From the NCBI GenBank assembly GCA_026413225.1, contig CM048591.1, positions 6,897,001 through 6,961,000 of the forward strand: a stretch of DNA of 64,000 bases. The letters are read 5' to 3'. The notes beneath the pieces were generated by a model that had not been told where the DNA came from, made no database searches, and was given only the letters and a program-made list of their open reading frames with translations. Source of the stretch: Otis tarda (taxonomy: Eukaryota > Chordata > Aves > Otidiformes > Otididae). Position numbers and translations under genes: made by a program. Shown piece by piece: positions 51,521 to 63,170 of this stretch. Every line of letters starts with the position of its first letter. Position 1 is the first letter of the stretch.

Positions 51521-54500
51521 GCAAATATTGTAACTATCCCAAATAAATAAATAATATAGGTATGAAGCTTTTTCAGCTTTTAAGTCAAATGTATCTTAAT
51601 TCCAGTTTTAGAGTCCAGAGGCAATTCTGTTTAGGACCTGAACCTGCTAGATGACAAATAAAAAAAAAAGGGTCTGTCAATTCCCTAGACTCATTCTATG
51701 TACATGATACTTTTCAAGAACACATTTGACTTTTTATGCAGTAGAGGGTACTTGTCATTGCATTTTGTAATCTGGCTTTCAATATGATGGATCAAAAATT
51801 CATACAAGGTCACTATATCAACAACAATAATAAATTCCAATGATGTATAAATCAAGAACCTCTGCAGTGAAGTAGTGACATTCAGTACACAGAGAAGCCA
51901 TTTCAGAAACATTCGCTAAATTTCATAAGCTTGTGATTAGAGGAAGGGACCTGGAGTATTACTTTGAGATTCCAGGGAAAACACTGTCATAACAAAACTA
52001 TGATCAAGTTAACAGTTACTCTTTTAACATACCTACAGACAACTTTCTTGACAGAGTTCACTGATGTTCACAGTCTTCTCTGGGGGCTGATTTATAGCCT
52101 CAAGTTTAAATTAAGCACAACTGTCAAGCTTGATAGTTAACGCAGAGTTAGTGGTTACAACATACCATACAGTTCTGCAGCTGTGTTACTTGGACTTGCA
52201 GATACTGTGGTGTGACGACAAAAGGATGTGCCAATAGCTTTCAGTGCCAGGCAAGCAAACTTGCACCATTTCCAGGGTCTGGGCTATTTTCTTTTTAGGA
52301 TATACTGTGCCATTTTCACAGGCCAGGCCATTTTGAGATTGCTTTAGTGTTTCCAAATGTTTCTACTGTGTGATCAGGAACAGAGAGCACTTCTGAGTAT
52401 GAGCCTCATTTGAAAAGATATTCAAAGTTCCCTCTGAATTAAACCATCATTTGTAGTGAAAAAGTGCCTGATGAACTAAAATCTTTCCTGTATCGCGAAG
52501 CTCAGGTCCTGAAAGTGTCTCTGAGAAATGAACATGAATTCTGAACATATTTCCCAAGCCCCACTGGAGATATCTGAAGAGCCCAATTTTCATTACTGCT
52601 GCCTATGTTCACTTCTCATAAACTCCACCAGAAGTCTGAAGAGCCCAGCAGTGCAGAAAATTGAGCCTCAGCCAGGCTCTGAAGAACTGACGCAATCAGA
52701 TCACAAGCTCCTTTTTAAACAAGGCTTAGCAATGACCCATGAAAGGAGTAGCCTTGTCTTTGAAACGCAGTCTCAGTAAGTTCTTGGTCAATTAAAAGTA
52801 AAATGTAAAATGTATTAAAAGCAAAGTGACATTAAAAACATAGGGGTCTTGTGTTTTCATTTGTTTTTCTTTTTAGGATGACTGTGGCATACAAAGCATA
52901 CTTTTCTAATTTCGAAAGCTTAACCTTGGTTCCTTGCCTATACCCTCCTCCATCACACACCCATACATATATTTAATTGGGTCCCTGACAGTTCAATACA
53001 GCAGATAAATTTCTTTTGCAAAGCATTGCTTAATGATATTTTTTAGTAGCAAAGCAGTTGGAAAACTTACGTGCCACTACAGAAAGTTAAGGGGAATGTG
53101 ACTGTGCTGGACATAATAAAAGCTCCGTTTAGTTCATACACTCTTTTATATAGGTTGCTATTACATTGAAGAGCTTCTGGCATTCTGCACACAGTAAGAA
53201 GGTCATAAAATCCCTTCCTTCTTGAAAACCATCCAGTTTAAAACTTTCTGTGTCAGAGAAGCAGAAATCTTCCACAGCTCTACCTAATCTTCCCCAGAGG
53301 ACAAATGTACTGCAATTTCAAACCTATTAGTGGGCACTTTCAGTGTGGATGGGAAGTGCTGGGAGACAGTCAGCCTGACTGCATGTAGCCTCTTTCCCTT
53401 GCTAAAAAAACTTACAACCCACAGAAGATCCCATAGTGGTCCAAAGCATGAAAGGAGAATTAAGAGCGTCCCATCTCTGTCACTGAGTAGCTCATAAAGA
53501 TTTATGTGCTTTTGGTTCCTGAGAACCACCAACATTTCTGGATTCAGAGTTTATCACAAGGCTACAGAAATCTGCAACGGCAGCTGTGTTAATAAATTGT
53601 TTTCAGTCTTGACATGTGTGTGCAGATTTACTTTCTACTAAATAGTTGAACAGATTTACATGGACTAATCTATAATTTAGTGTACAGAAAAATTATCCTG
53701 TGTAGTGTATTACATATTCCATATGTAATACCAAGAGGAGAATCCAAATCTTAAGCTTCCAAGAATCTATTGTTATTGTCCATATCTTTTTTTTTTTTTT
53801 TTCTCAGAAAAGTCTGGTTTTGGTCAGTTAGATTGATTTGTAGACACACTGAAGCAAAAAGACAACACATTTCTGCATATATCTGGGTGTTGAACTAGAA
53901 GTCTTTTTATAACAGGTCCTCTGAGTTCTGATGCTTCTAGCTCTTGGTAGTTCAAGCAGAGCTTAGTTCTCTCCAGTGGAGTTACATTCTCTTACAGAAA
54001 CAGTGAATTTGGTCCACAAGCTGCAAGATCAGCTGTAATGTATCAGCATCTTCAGTCTAAAAGATTTGTTGGCTGGATGTTTATGTTGGGAAAAAATAAA
54101 GGAAAAGATATCTATATGATTAATCTTTAGTTCATTTTGTCAAATAAGGCTAATTCTCAATAATTTTATTATTTAAAAAATAAGCATTGAATATCTTTCT
54201 CATAAATATGTTATTTTTCAGTGAGAATTGCTCAGTACGAAGTATTAAATACTAGGTTGAAGTTCTGTAGCCTAGAATTTAAAAACAGATTACTTTAATT
54301 GAAATCTGATTACCCAGATGAAAATCTGTGAATCTGTAAATATTTTATATAATTTTATGTAAAATTATCTGATGTTTTTACCACTTCTGATTTATCATTT
54401 GTTGTTGAGGTTTCATTCTTTCTAATTTTTTGGAAGCTGGTAGAATCATGAGAACGGCTGAGAAACTCAGCCTTCACAGAGAAAAGTTTTTTTCCATATA

Positions 54501-56689
54501 AAAGGTTGGGAATTTAAAACAATGTATTCCACAAGCTCATAAACAACAACAACAACAACAACAACAAAAGTAAAACTTTTAATCAGACTTGGTTTAAACT
54601 AGCTGGCAGGTTATCAGGCAAGATGGGATTCTGAGAAACTAGCAGAACAGAATCACTTATACATCTTTACCACAGAAAAAAACATCCTGACCAGTGACAA
54701 CTCTCTGAAATAATTTTACAGAATCATTCACAATTTTGCAAAAACTCACAATTTTTCCCTGGTGAGGATAAATAATATTACCAATATCATTGTAATCATT
54801 GCTGTTTGTCCACTACGTTTTCTTTCTTTTTTTTCCTCTCCAAGGATATTGTGTCTTGCTTGTCTTACATATAGATTTACAAAAAACTCCCCACAAAATC
54901 TGACAGAGCATGATAAACCTGCTACAGGATTTTCAAATCAAATGTATATTGCAAGGATACAATTTTCTATTAAATTCTGTATAATGGTTTATCAATTCCA
55001 TAGAAAGATGTCATTCTTAACTGCATTGTATTGCATTTCAGAATATCTTTTATATAAGTCTGCTCTTGTCCTTCTTTTAAATCTTGTTGTGCCAGAATAA
55101 AATAAAAGAAGATTACATTTATATGTCATCTCCCATCTGGATAAGTCAGAAATCATGTTAGAAGCTACCTACCACCATGAATGTAACCGTATCTGGTGTG
55201 AAGGGTGTGCAGGCTCACCTTACATGAAAATGCACTAATAAATACTCTGCACATCTCAATGCATAGAATCAAGTTTAAATAAAGAAGATTATATTAGCAC
55301 TGCATTTGGTAAGATGTCCTTCAGGATTCATGAAAACCAAAACAAATAAGAACAAGTTAGAAAAACACCTTTCAGGAATTATTTGGATGTGATGGATTCT
55401 GCCCTGGGATAAGATGTGTAGTAGATGACTTGGTGTAATTTCTTGCTGCTTCAGTTTTATGTATTAGGTGGAACCAGTAGCCAAGTTTGCAAAATATTAT
55501 GTCCAGGATTGATTTACAATCAAAAGAAAATTATTATTTACTATGCTTCCACTGTCCATATTACTGTTCAGTTTTTGAGCAGGCTGGAAGTGGTGTTCCA
55601 CTTGTGCTATGGTCTGGTCTGGCCTGGCTCTCATCCCGATATAGGAACCAGTCCGGCTGTGCCTATATCAGCATTTTACCTGACATCAAAAGTGCACTTT
55701 TGAAATTAATCTTTTTATCATCCACACGTACCAGGTTTAGTTTAGTGACACCAAGTAGTCTCAAAGTATATGTATGAGATTCCTTTAGGAAAAAATATTA
55801 ACTGGAATATGCACAACCAACATGTATCAACCTTAAATAATAGTAGTTCAATCCACAGGATATAATTCATCCTGGTTTGATGCAACTGCCCGTATGATGT
55901 GGCTCTGTGCTCACTAACGCCAACTGTTTTTCTTGTAGTTATAGTCCTGTCGCACTACACTACTTTTAATGTGGATTTAGCTTCTGAAAAGTTTCTATAC
56001 AGTCTAATGGCCTTTGGATGCCAGGAGAATGGACTTGAAATGCAATAGATCCTAAGACAGGATAATAGGCCTGTTCTTCTGGACTGGAAATAAGTGCAAT
56101 TCAGTGATCAAGGACCTCAGAGGAAGCAGAATGTGATTACATAAATTGCATTTATTTCCTTGGCCTTGGCAGAAACTGGTCTGCAAGAGATTTCTATTTC
56201 ATGCTCCTAATAAATGTTAAAGAAAGCATGTTTCATTATGTAACCTACTAGTCAGAGCTCGAATTAATTGTACTCCTTTTTGAATAAGCATATTTTAATT
56301 ACAGAAATTTGGAATTAATGCTATATATTTTTGCAAAGTGTTTGTATTAGGCATGTTGCAGTACAAAATGGATATTAATCTACTACAGTATTTTTTTCTA
56401 AATCTGAGGAATCGCTATATTCTGTCATAACTGATCAGTGGTTTACAATTATCAATTTTTCCTCTTATTTTAATTATCATTATTATTTTTTTTCATCATT
56501 AGTCTTGCAAAAACCACAATAAACTACCTGTCTCTGGAACTGAATAAAAAATAGAGACTATCCATTTTGTGACTGTATCGTCAGTGTTTATCTGTGGCTA
56601 CAAATTGGTCACACATTATAAACAATGGTAAATCATTCACTGCTATGAACTTAAACAGAGCTTCAGTTCTTAAACTCATCTCCCTTCCC
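51521..56689. other. AT-rich noncoding DNA, no gene recognised
   Basis: No supported coding region. Frames at 52,528-52,779, 54,762-55,100 and 55,425-55,777 are 80-112 codons long and show no domain. Simple sequence includes a T16 tract (53,787-53,802) and an (AAC)n run (54,542-54,568). Unique sequence continues to about 56,689, where the satellite begins abruptly. Confidence 0.55.
54542..54568. repeat. (AAC)n microsatellite
   Basis: About nine uninterrupted AAC units are visible. Confidence 0.95.
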
Positions 56690-57448
56690 TTCCCTTCCCG
56701 CACCTTCCCTTCCCGCACCATCCTGCACCTTCCCTTCCTGCACCTTCCACTCCCTTCCCTTCCTGCACCTTCCTTCCCTTCACTTCCTGCACCTTCCCTT
56801 CCCTTCCTGCACCTTCCCTTCCCATCCTGCACCTTCTCTTCGCTTCCTGCACCTTCCCGCACCTTCTCTTTCGGCAACTTCCCTTCCCGCACATTCCCTT
56901 CCCGCACCTTCCCGCACCTTGCATTCCCTTCCAGCACCTTCCCTTCCCTTCCTGCATTTTCCCATCCCGCACATTACCTTCCCGCAACTTCCTGCACCTT
57001 CCCTTCCTGCACCTGCACCTTACCTTCCTGCACCTACCCTTTCCTTCCTGCACTTTCCCTTCTTGCACCTTCCCTTCCTTTCCTGCTACTTCCCTTCCCT
57101 TCCGTTCCTGCACCTTCCCTTCCTGCACCTTCCCTTCACTTCCATTCCTGCATGTTCCCTTCCCTTCCCTTCCCTTCCCTTCCCTTTACTTCCTGCACCT
57201 TCCCTTCACTTCCTGCACCTTCCCTTCCCTTCCTGCACCTTCCCGCATCTTCCCGCACCATCCCTTCCCTTCCCGCACTTTCCCGCACCTTACTGCACCT
57301 TCCTGCACCTTACCGCACCTTCCCTTCCTGCACCTTGCCTTCCCTTCCCTTCTTGCAACTTACCTTCCCTTTCCTTCCTGAACCTTCCCTTCCCTTCCTG
57401 CACGTTCCCTTCCTGCACATGCACTTTCCTTCCTGCGACTTCAATTCC
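56690..57448. repeat. complex satellite segment, copy 1
   Basis: Irregular sequence built on TTCCC with TTCCTGCACC, TTCCCGCACC and variants such as TTTCGGCAAC, CATGTTCCC and GCGACTTCAATT. The irregular words let it be aligned with the second copy at about 61,090-61,845. The offset is 4,399 at the start and 4,397 at the end, with only single-C insertions and one missing TTCCC unit in between. Confidence 0.93.
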
Positions 57449-57663
57449 CTTCCCTTCCCTTCCCTTCCCTTCCCTTCCCTTCCCTTCCCTTCCCTTCCCT
57501 TCCCTTCCCTTCCCTTCCCTTCCCTTCCCTTCCCTTCCTTCCTTCCCTTCCCTTCCCTTCCCTTCCCTTCCTTCCTTCCCTTCCTTCCCTTCCTTCCCTT
57601 CCCTTCCCTTCCTTCCCTTCCCTTCCTTCCTTCCTTCCCTTCCTTCCCTTCCTTCCCTTCCTT
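57449..57663. repeat. TTCCC/TTCC array
   Basis: Near-uniform TTCCC pentamers to about 57,537, then TTCC tetramers interleaved with TTCCC. No other words are inserted. Confidence 0.93.
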
Positions 57664-57892
57664 CCCGCACCTTCCCTTCCCTTCCCTTCCTTCACCTTCC
57701 CGCACCTTCCCTTCCCTTCCCTTCCCTTACCGCACCTTCCCTTCCGCACCTTCCCGCACCTTCCCTTCCCTTCCCGCACCTTCCCTTCCCTTCCCGCACC
57801 TTCCCGCACCTTCCCTTCCCTTCCCGCACCTTCCCTTCCCTTCCCACAACTTCCCGCACCTTCCCACACCTTCCCCTTCCCTTCCCCACCTT
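57664..57892. repeat. TTCCCGCACC module block
   Basis: Repeated TTCCCGCACC decamers are spaced by one to three TTCCC units, with CpG in each GCACC. Variants include TTCCCACACC and TTCCCACAAC. Confidence 0.9.
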
Positions 57893-58980
57893 CCTTCCTT
57901 CCCTTCCCTTCCCTTCCCTTCCTTCCCTTCCCTTCCTTCCTTCCTTCCTTCCTTCCCTTCCTTCCTTCCCTTCCCTTCCTTCCCTTCCTTCCTTCCTTCC
58001 TTCCTTCCTTCCTTCCCTTCCTTCCTTCCTTCCTTCCCTTCCTTCCCTTCCCTTCCCTTCCTTCCTTCCCTTCCCTTCCCTTCCTTCCTTCCTTCCTTCC
58101 CTTCCCTTCCTTCCTTCCTTCCCTTCCTTCCTTCCCTTCCCTTCCCTTCCTTCCACCTTCCTTCCCTTCCCTTCCCTTCCCTTCCCTTCCCTTCCCTTCC
58201 TTCCTTCCCTTCCTTCCTTCCCTTCCCTTCCCTTCCCTTCCCTTCCCTTCCCTTCCCTTCCCTTCCCTTCCCTTCCCTTCCCTTCCCTTCCCTTCCTTCC
58301 TTCCTTCCCTTCCCTTCCCTTCCTTCCCTTCCTTCCCTTCCCTTCCTTCCTTCCCTTCCCTTCCTTCCCTTCCCTTCCCTTCCTTCCCTTCCCTTCCCTT
58401 CCCTTCCTTCCTTCCCTTCCTTCCCTTCCTTCCCTTCCCTTCCTTCCTTCCTTCCTTCCCTTCCCTTCCCTTCCCTTCCCTTCCCTTCCTTCCCTTCCCT
58501 TCCCTTCCTTCCTTCCTTCCTTCCCTTCCCTTCCCTTCCTTCCTTCCTTCCTTCCCTTCCTTCCCTTCCCTTCCTTCCTTCCCTTCCTTCCCTTCCCTTC
58601 CCTTCCCTTCCCTTCCCTTCCTTCCCTTCCTTCCTTCCTTCCTTCCTTCCCTTCCCTTCCTTTCCTTCCTTCCCTTCCCTTCCCTTCCCTTCCTTCCTTC
58701 CTTCCCTTCCCGCACCTTCCCTTCCTTCCTTCCCTTCCCTTCCCTTCCCTTCCTTCCTTCCTTCCTTCCTTCCTTCCCTTCCCTTCCTTCCCTTCCTTCC
58801 TTCCCTTCCTTCCCTTCCCTTCCCTTCCCTTCCCTTCCCTTCCCTTCCTTCCCTTCCCTTCCTTCCCTTCCCTTCCCTTCCTTCCCTTCCCTTCCCTTCC
58901 CTTCCCTTCCCTTCCTTCCTTCCCTTCCCTTCCCTTCCCTTCCTTCCCTTCCCTTCCTTCCCTTCCTTCCCTTCCCTTCC
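57893..58980. repeat. mixed TTCC/TTCCC array
   Basis: More than 1 kb of TTCC and TTCCC units in irregular alternation, with a single TTCCCGCACC at about 58,707-58,716 and a TTCCACC variant near 58,152. No unique sequence is present. Confidence 0.93.
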
Positions 58981-59140
58981 CATTCCATTCCATTCCATTC
59001 CATTCCATTCCATTCCATTCCATTCCATTCCATTCCATTCTCATTCCATTCCATTCCATTCCATTCCATTCCATTCCATTCCATTCCATTCCATTCCATT
59101 CCATTCCATTCCATTCCATTCCATTCCATTCCATTCCATT
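58981..59140. repeat. TTCCA (CATTC) pentamer array
   Basis: About 30 TTCCA units in a row with one interruption (CATTCTCATTCC near 59,040). On the other strand this is (GGAAT)n, the same pentamer that forms human satellites II and III. Confidence 0.95.
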
Positions 59141-59375
59141 CGGATTCCATTGGATGATTCCATTCCATTCCATTCCATTCCATTCGATGATTCCATTCCA
59201 TTCCATTCCATTCGATTCGATGTTCCATTCCATTCGATTCCATTCCTGGATGATTCTAGTTCGATAATTCCATTCCATTCCATTCCATTCCCAAACCGGA
59301 TGTTCCATTCGATTCCATTCCCGATTCCATTCCATTCCATTCGATTCCATTCCATTCCATTCCATTCCCGATTCC
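59141..59375. repeat. diverged TTCCA segment with CGATGATT words
   Basis: TTCCA pentamers are interrupted by CATTCGATGATTCC, CATTCGATTCGATG, TGGATGATTCTAG, TTCGATAATTCC and TTCCCGATTCC. The CATTCGATGATTCCATTC pattern is strongly reminiscent of human satellite II. This is the most diverged TTCCA segment of the array. Confidence 0.88.
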
Positions 59376-60125
59376 ATTCCATTCCATTCCATTCCATTCC
59401 ATTCCATTCCTTCCCTTCCATTCCATTCCATTCCTTCCCTTCCTTCCATTCCATTCCTTCCCTTCCATTCCATTCCATTCCATTCCATTCCATTCCATTC
59501 CATTCCTTCCCTTCCTTCCTTCCCTTCCCTTCCCTTCCTTCTTCCCTTCCCTTCCCTTCCTTCCTTCCATTCCCTTCCTTCCCTTCCCTTCCCATTCCTT
59601 CCTTCCTTCCTTCCCTTCCCTTCCCTTCCCTTCCCTTCCCTTCCCTTCCATTCCTTCCTTCGCACCTTCCATTCCCTTCCCTTCCCTTCCCGCACCTTCC
59701 ATTCCCTTCCCGCACCTTCCTTCCCTTCCCGCACCTTCCTTCCCTTCCCTTCCCTTCCTTCCATTCCATTCCCTTCCCTTCCCTTCCATTCCCTTCCTTC
59801 CATTCCCTTCCCTTCCATTCCCTTCCCTTCCTTCCCTTCCTTCCTTCCTTCCCTTCCCTTCCCTTCCTTCCTTCCCTTCCCTTCCTTCCCTTCCTTCCCT
59901 TCCCTTCCCTTCCCTTCCTTCCTTCCCTTCCCTTCCTTCCCTTCCCTTCCCATTCCCTTCCTTCCTTCCTTCCATTCCCTTCCCTTCCCTTCCATTCCAT
60001 TCCATTCCATTCCATTCCTTCCCTTCCATTCCCTTCCCTTCCCTTCCCTTCCCTTCCCTTCCCTTCCCTTCCCTTCCCTTCCCTTCCCTTCCCTTCCCTT
60101 CCCTTCCCTTCCTTCCCTTCCCTTC
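59376..60125. repeat. mixed TTCCA/TTCCC/TTCC array with GCACC words
   Basis: Runs of TTCCA give way to TTCCC and TTCC mixtures. GCACC words cluster at about 59,660-59,735. A uniform TTCCC array fills about 60,020-60,125. Confidence 0.9.
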
Positions 60126-60345
60126 CCAAACCTTCCCTTCCCTTCCCTTCCCTTCCCAAACCTTCCCTTCCCTTCCCTTCCCTTCCCAAACCTTCCCTTC
60201 CCAAACCTTCCCTTCCCAAACCTTCCCTTCCCAAACCTTCCCTTCCCAAACCTTCCCTTCCCAAACCTTCCCTTCCCAAACCTTCCCTTCCCAAACCTTC
60301 CAAACCTTCCCTTCCACCTTCCCTTCCAAACCTTCCCTTCCGCTT
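60126..60345. repeat. AAACCTTCCCTTCCC 15-bp module block
   Basis: About a dozen AAACC words occur mostly at 15-bp spacing (CCCAAACCTTCCCTT), ending in shortened forms such as TTCCAAACC and TTCCACC. The same module starts again at about 63,909. Confidence 0.93.
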
Positions 60346-60695
60346 CCATTCCATTCCCTTCCATTCCCGCACCTTCCATTCCATTCCTTCCCTTCCCTTC
60401 CATTCCACCTTCCCTTCCCGCACCATCCCTTCCTTCCTTCCATTCCATTCCATTCCATTCCCTTCCATTCCATTCCCTTCCCTTCCCTTCCATTCCCTTC
60501 CCTTCCCTTCCCTTCCTTCCCTTCCTTCCCTTCCCTTCCCTTCCATTCCATTCCCTTCCATTCCCTTCCATTCCATTCCATTCCCTTCCCTTCCATTCCA
60601 TTCCCTTCCATTCCATTCCTTCCCTTCCCTTCCCTTCCTTCCCTTCCATTCCATTCCATTCCATTCCCTTCCCTTCCCTTCCATTCCATTCCCTT
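60346..60695. repeat. mixed TTCCA/TTCCC array
   Basis: TTCCA and TTCCC units alternate irregularly, with GCACC words near 60,368 and 60,419. Confidence 0.9.
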
Positions 60696-61089
60696 CCCAT
60701 TCCCTTCCCTTCCCTTCCCTTCCCTTCCCTTCCCTTCCCTTCCCTTCCCTTCCCTTCCCTTCCCTTCCCTTCCCTTCCCTTCCTTCCCTTCCCTTCCCTT
60801 CCATTCCCTTCCATTCCTTCCCTTCCCTTCCCTTCCCTTCCCTTCCTTCCTTCCTTCCCTTCCCTTCCCTTCCCATTCCATTCCCTTCCCTTCCCTTCCC
60901 TTCCCTTCCCTTCCCTTCCCTTCCCTTCCCTTCCCTTCCCTTCCCTTCCTTCCTTCCCTTCCCTTCCCTTCCTTCCCTTCCCTTCCCTTCCCTTCCCTTC
61001 CCTTCCCTTCCCTTCCCTTCCCTTCCCTTCCCTTCCCTTCCCTTCCCTTCCCTTCCCGCACCTTCCCTTCCCTTCCCTTCCCGCACCTT
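60696..61089. repeat. TTCCC array leading into the second complex segment
   Basis: Long runs of uniform TTCCC with occasional TTCC or TTCCA. GCACC words appear from about 61,058, and the second complex segment follows. Confidence 0.92.
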
Positions 61090-61845
61090 CCCCTTCCCGC
61101 ACCTTCCCTTCCCGCACCATCCTGCACCTTCCCTTCCTGCACCTTCCACTCCCTTCCCTTCCTGCACCTTCCTTCCCTTCACTTCCTGCACCTTCCCTTC
61201 CCCTTCCTGCACCTTCCCTTCCCATCCTGCACCTTCTCTTCGCTTCCTGCACCTTCCCGCACCTTCTCTTTCGGCAACTTCCCTTCCCGCACATTCCCTT
61301 CCCCGCACCTTCCCGCACCTTGCATTCCCTTCCAGCACCTTCCCTTCCCTTCCTGCATTTTCCCATCCCGCACATTACCTTCCCGCAACTTCCTGCACCT
61401 TCCCTTCCTGCACCTGCACCTTACCTTCCTGCACCTACCCTTTCCTTCCTGCACTTTCCCTTCTTGCACCTTCCCTTCCTTTCCTGCTACTTCCCTTCCC
61501 TTCCGTTCCTGCACCTTCCCTTCCTGCACCTTCCCTTCACTTCCATTCCTGCATGTTCCCTTCCCTTCCCTTCCCTTCCCTTTACTTCCTGCACCTTCCC
61601 TTCACTTCCTGCACCTTCCCTTCCCTTCCTGCACCTTCCCCGCATCTTCCCGCACCATCCCTTCCCTTCCCGCACTTTCCCGCACCTTACTGCACCTTCC
61701 TGCACCTTACCGCACCTTCCCTTCCTGCACCTTGCCTTCCCTTCCCTTCTTGCAACTTACCTTCCCTTTCCTTCCTGAACCTTCCCTTCCCTTCCTGCAC
61801 GTTCCCTTCCTGCACATGCACTTTCCTTCCTGCGACTTCAATTCC
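61090..61845. repeat. complex satellite segment, copy 2
   Basis: Nearly identical to 56,690-57,448, with the same order of irregular words (CATCCTGCACC, TCTTTCGGCAAC, CATGTTCCC, GCGACTTCAATT). Relative to copy 1 it has extra single Cs near 61,201, 61,303 and 61,641, and lacks one TTCCC unit before TTTACTTCC. No substitution is obvious in the parts I compared by eye. Confidence 0.93.
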
Positions 61846-62060
61846 CTTCCCTTCCCTTCCCTTCCCTTCCCTTCCCTTCCCTTCCCTTCCCTTCCCTTCC
61901 TTCCCTTCCCTTCCCTTCCCTTCCCTTCCCTTCCCTTCCCCTTCCCTTCCCTTCCCTTCCTTCCCTTCCCTTCCCTTCCTTCCTTCCCTTCCCTTCCCTT
62001 CCCCTTCCCTTCCCTTCCCTTCCCTTCCCTTCCCTTCCCCTTCCCTTCCCTTCCCTTCCC
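61846..62060. repeat. TTCCC array with TTCCCC hexamers
   Basis: Uniform TTCCC, with TTCCCC variants near 61,936, 62,001 and 62,036 and some TTCC. Confidence 0.92.
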
Positions 62061-62570
62061 GCACCTTCCCCGCTTCCCTTCCTTCCGCACCGTTCCCGTT
62101 CACCTTCCTTCCATTCCACGCACCTTCCACACCGTTCCGTTCCCATTCCCGTTCCCTTACCCCGCACCTTCCCGTTCCCCGCACCTTCCCGCACCTTCCC
62201 ATTCCCCATTTGATTGCCAGCACTTCATTCCTTCCCGTTCCCTTTCCGTTCCCATTCCATTCCCTTCCATTCCCGCACCGTTCCCGTTCCATTCCATTCC
62301 ATTCCACGCACCGTTCCCACATTCCGTTCCGTTCCGTTCCGTTCACACCTTCCCTTCCCGTTCCCGTTCCATTCCGTTCCCGTTCCCGTTTCCGTTCCGT
62401 TCCCGTTCCATTCGATTCCCGTTCCGTTCCCGTTCCCGTTCCATTCCCCGTTCCCATTCCGTTCCATTCCGTTCCGTTTCCATTCCATTCCCGCACCTTC
62501 CCTTCCCTTCCCTTCCATTCCGCACCTTCCCTTCCCTTCCCGTTCCATTCCGCACCTTCCCTTCCCTTCC
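62061..62570. repeat. CGTTCC-rich, CpG-bearing variant block
   Basis: TTCCCGTTCC, TTCCGTTCC and CGCACC words dominate, so CpG is frequent here but almost absent elsewhere in the array. At about 62,207-62,231 there is a short run of non-satellite sequence (TTTGATTGCCAGCACTTCAT). Confidence 0.9.
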
Positions 62571-63170
62571 ACCATTCCATTCCATTCCATTCCATTCCAT
62601 TCCATTCCATTCCATTCCATTCCATTCCATTCCATTCCATTCCATTCCATTCCATTCCATTCCATTCCATTCCATTCCATTCCATTCCATTCCATTCCAT
62701 TCCATTCCCTTCCATTCCCTTCCATTCCATTCCATTCCCTTCCCTTCCATTCCATTCCATTCCATTCCATTCCATTCCCTTCCATTCCATTCCATTCCAT
62801 TCCCTTCCCTTCCATTCCCTTCCATTCCATTCCATTCCATTCCCTTCCCTTCCATTCCATTCCATTCCCTTCCATTCCATTCCCTTCCCTTCCCTTCCAT
62901 TCCCTTCCCTTCCATTCCATTCCATTCCATTCCATTCCATTCCATTCCCTTCCTTCCATTCCATTCCATTCCATTCCATTCCATTCCATTCCATTCCATT
63001 CCATTCCATTCCATTCCATTCCATTCCCTTCCATTCCATTCCATTCCATTCCATTCCATTCCATTCCATTCCATTCCATTCCATTCCCTTCCCATTCCAT
63101 TCCATTCCATTCCATTCCATTCCATTCCATTCCATTCCATTCCATTCCATTCCATTCCATTCCCTTCCCT
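62571..63170. repeat. TTCCA (CATTC) pentamer array, second block
   Basis: 62,573-62,707 is 27 perfect TTCCA units. The rest is mostly TTCCA with interspersed TTCCC. The block corresponds in position to 58,981-59,375 of the first unit but lacks the CGATGATT words. Confidence 0.95.

Noticed and set aside
56919..59267. 782-codon plus-strand open frame
   Set aside because: It is a translation of the satellite (FPSLP and FHSIP repeats). The pentamers have no stop in any frame, so length is no evidence of a gene.
57692..61375. 1,227-codon minus-strand open frame and several overlapping 400-765-codon frames
   Set aside because: All are GKGRE/WNGME-type repeats in every minus frame over the same bases; the same artefact as on the plus strand.
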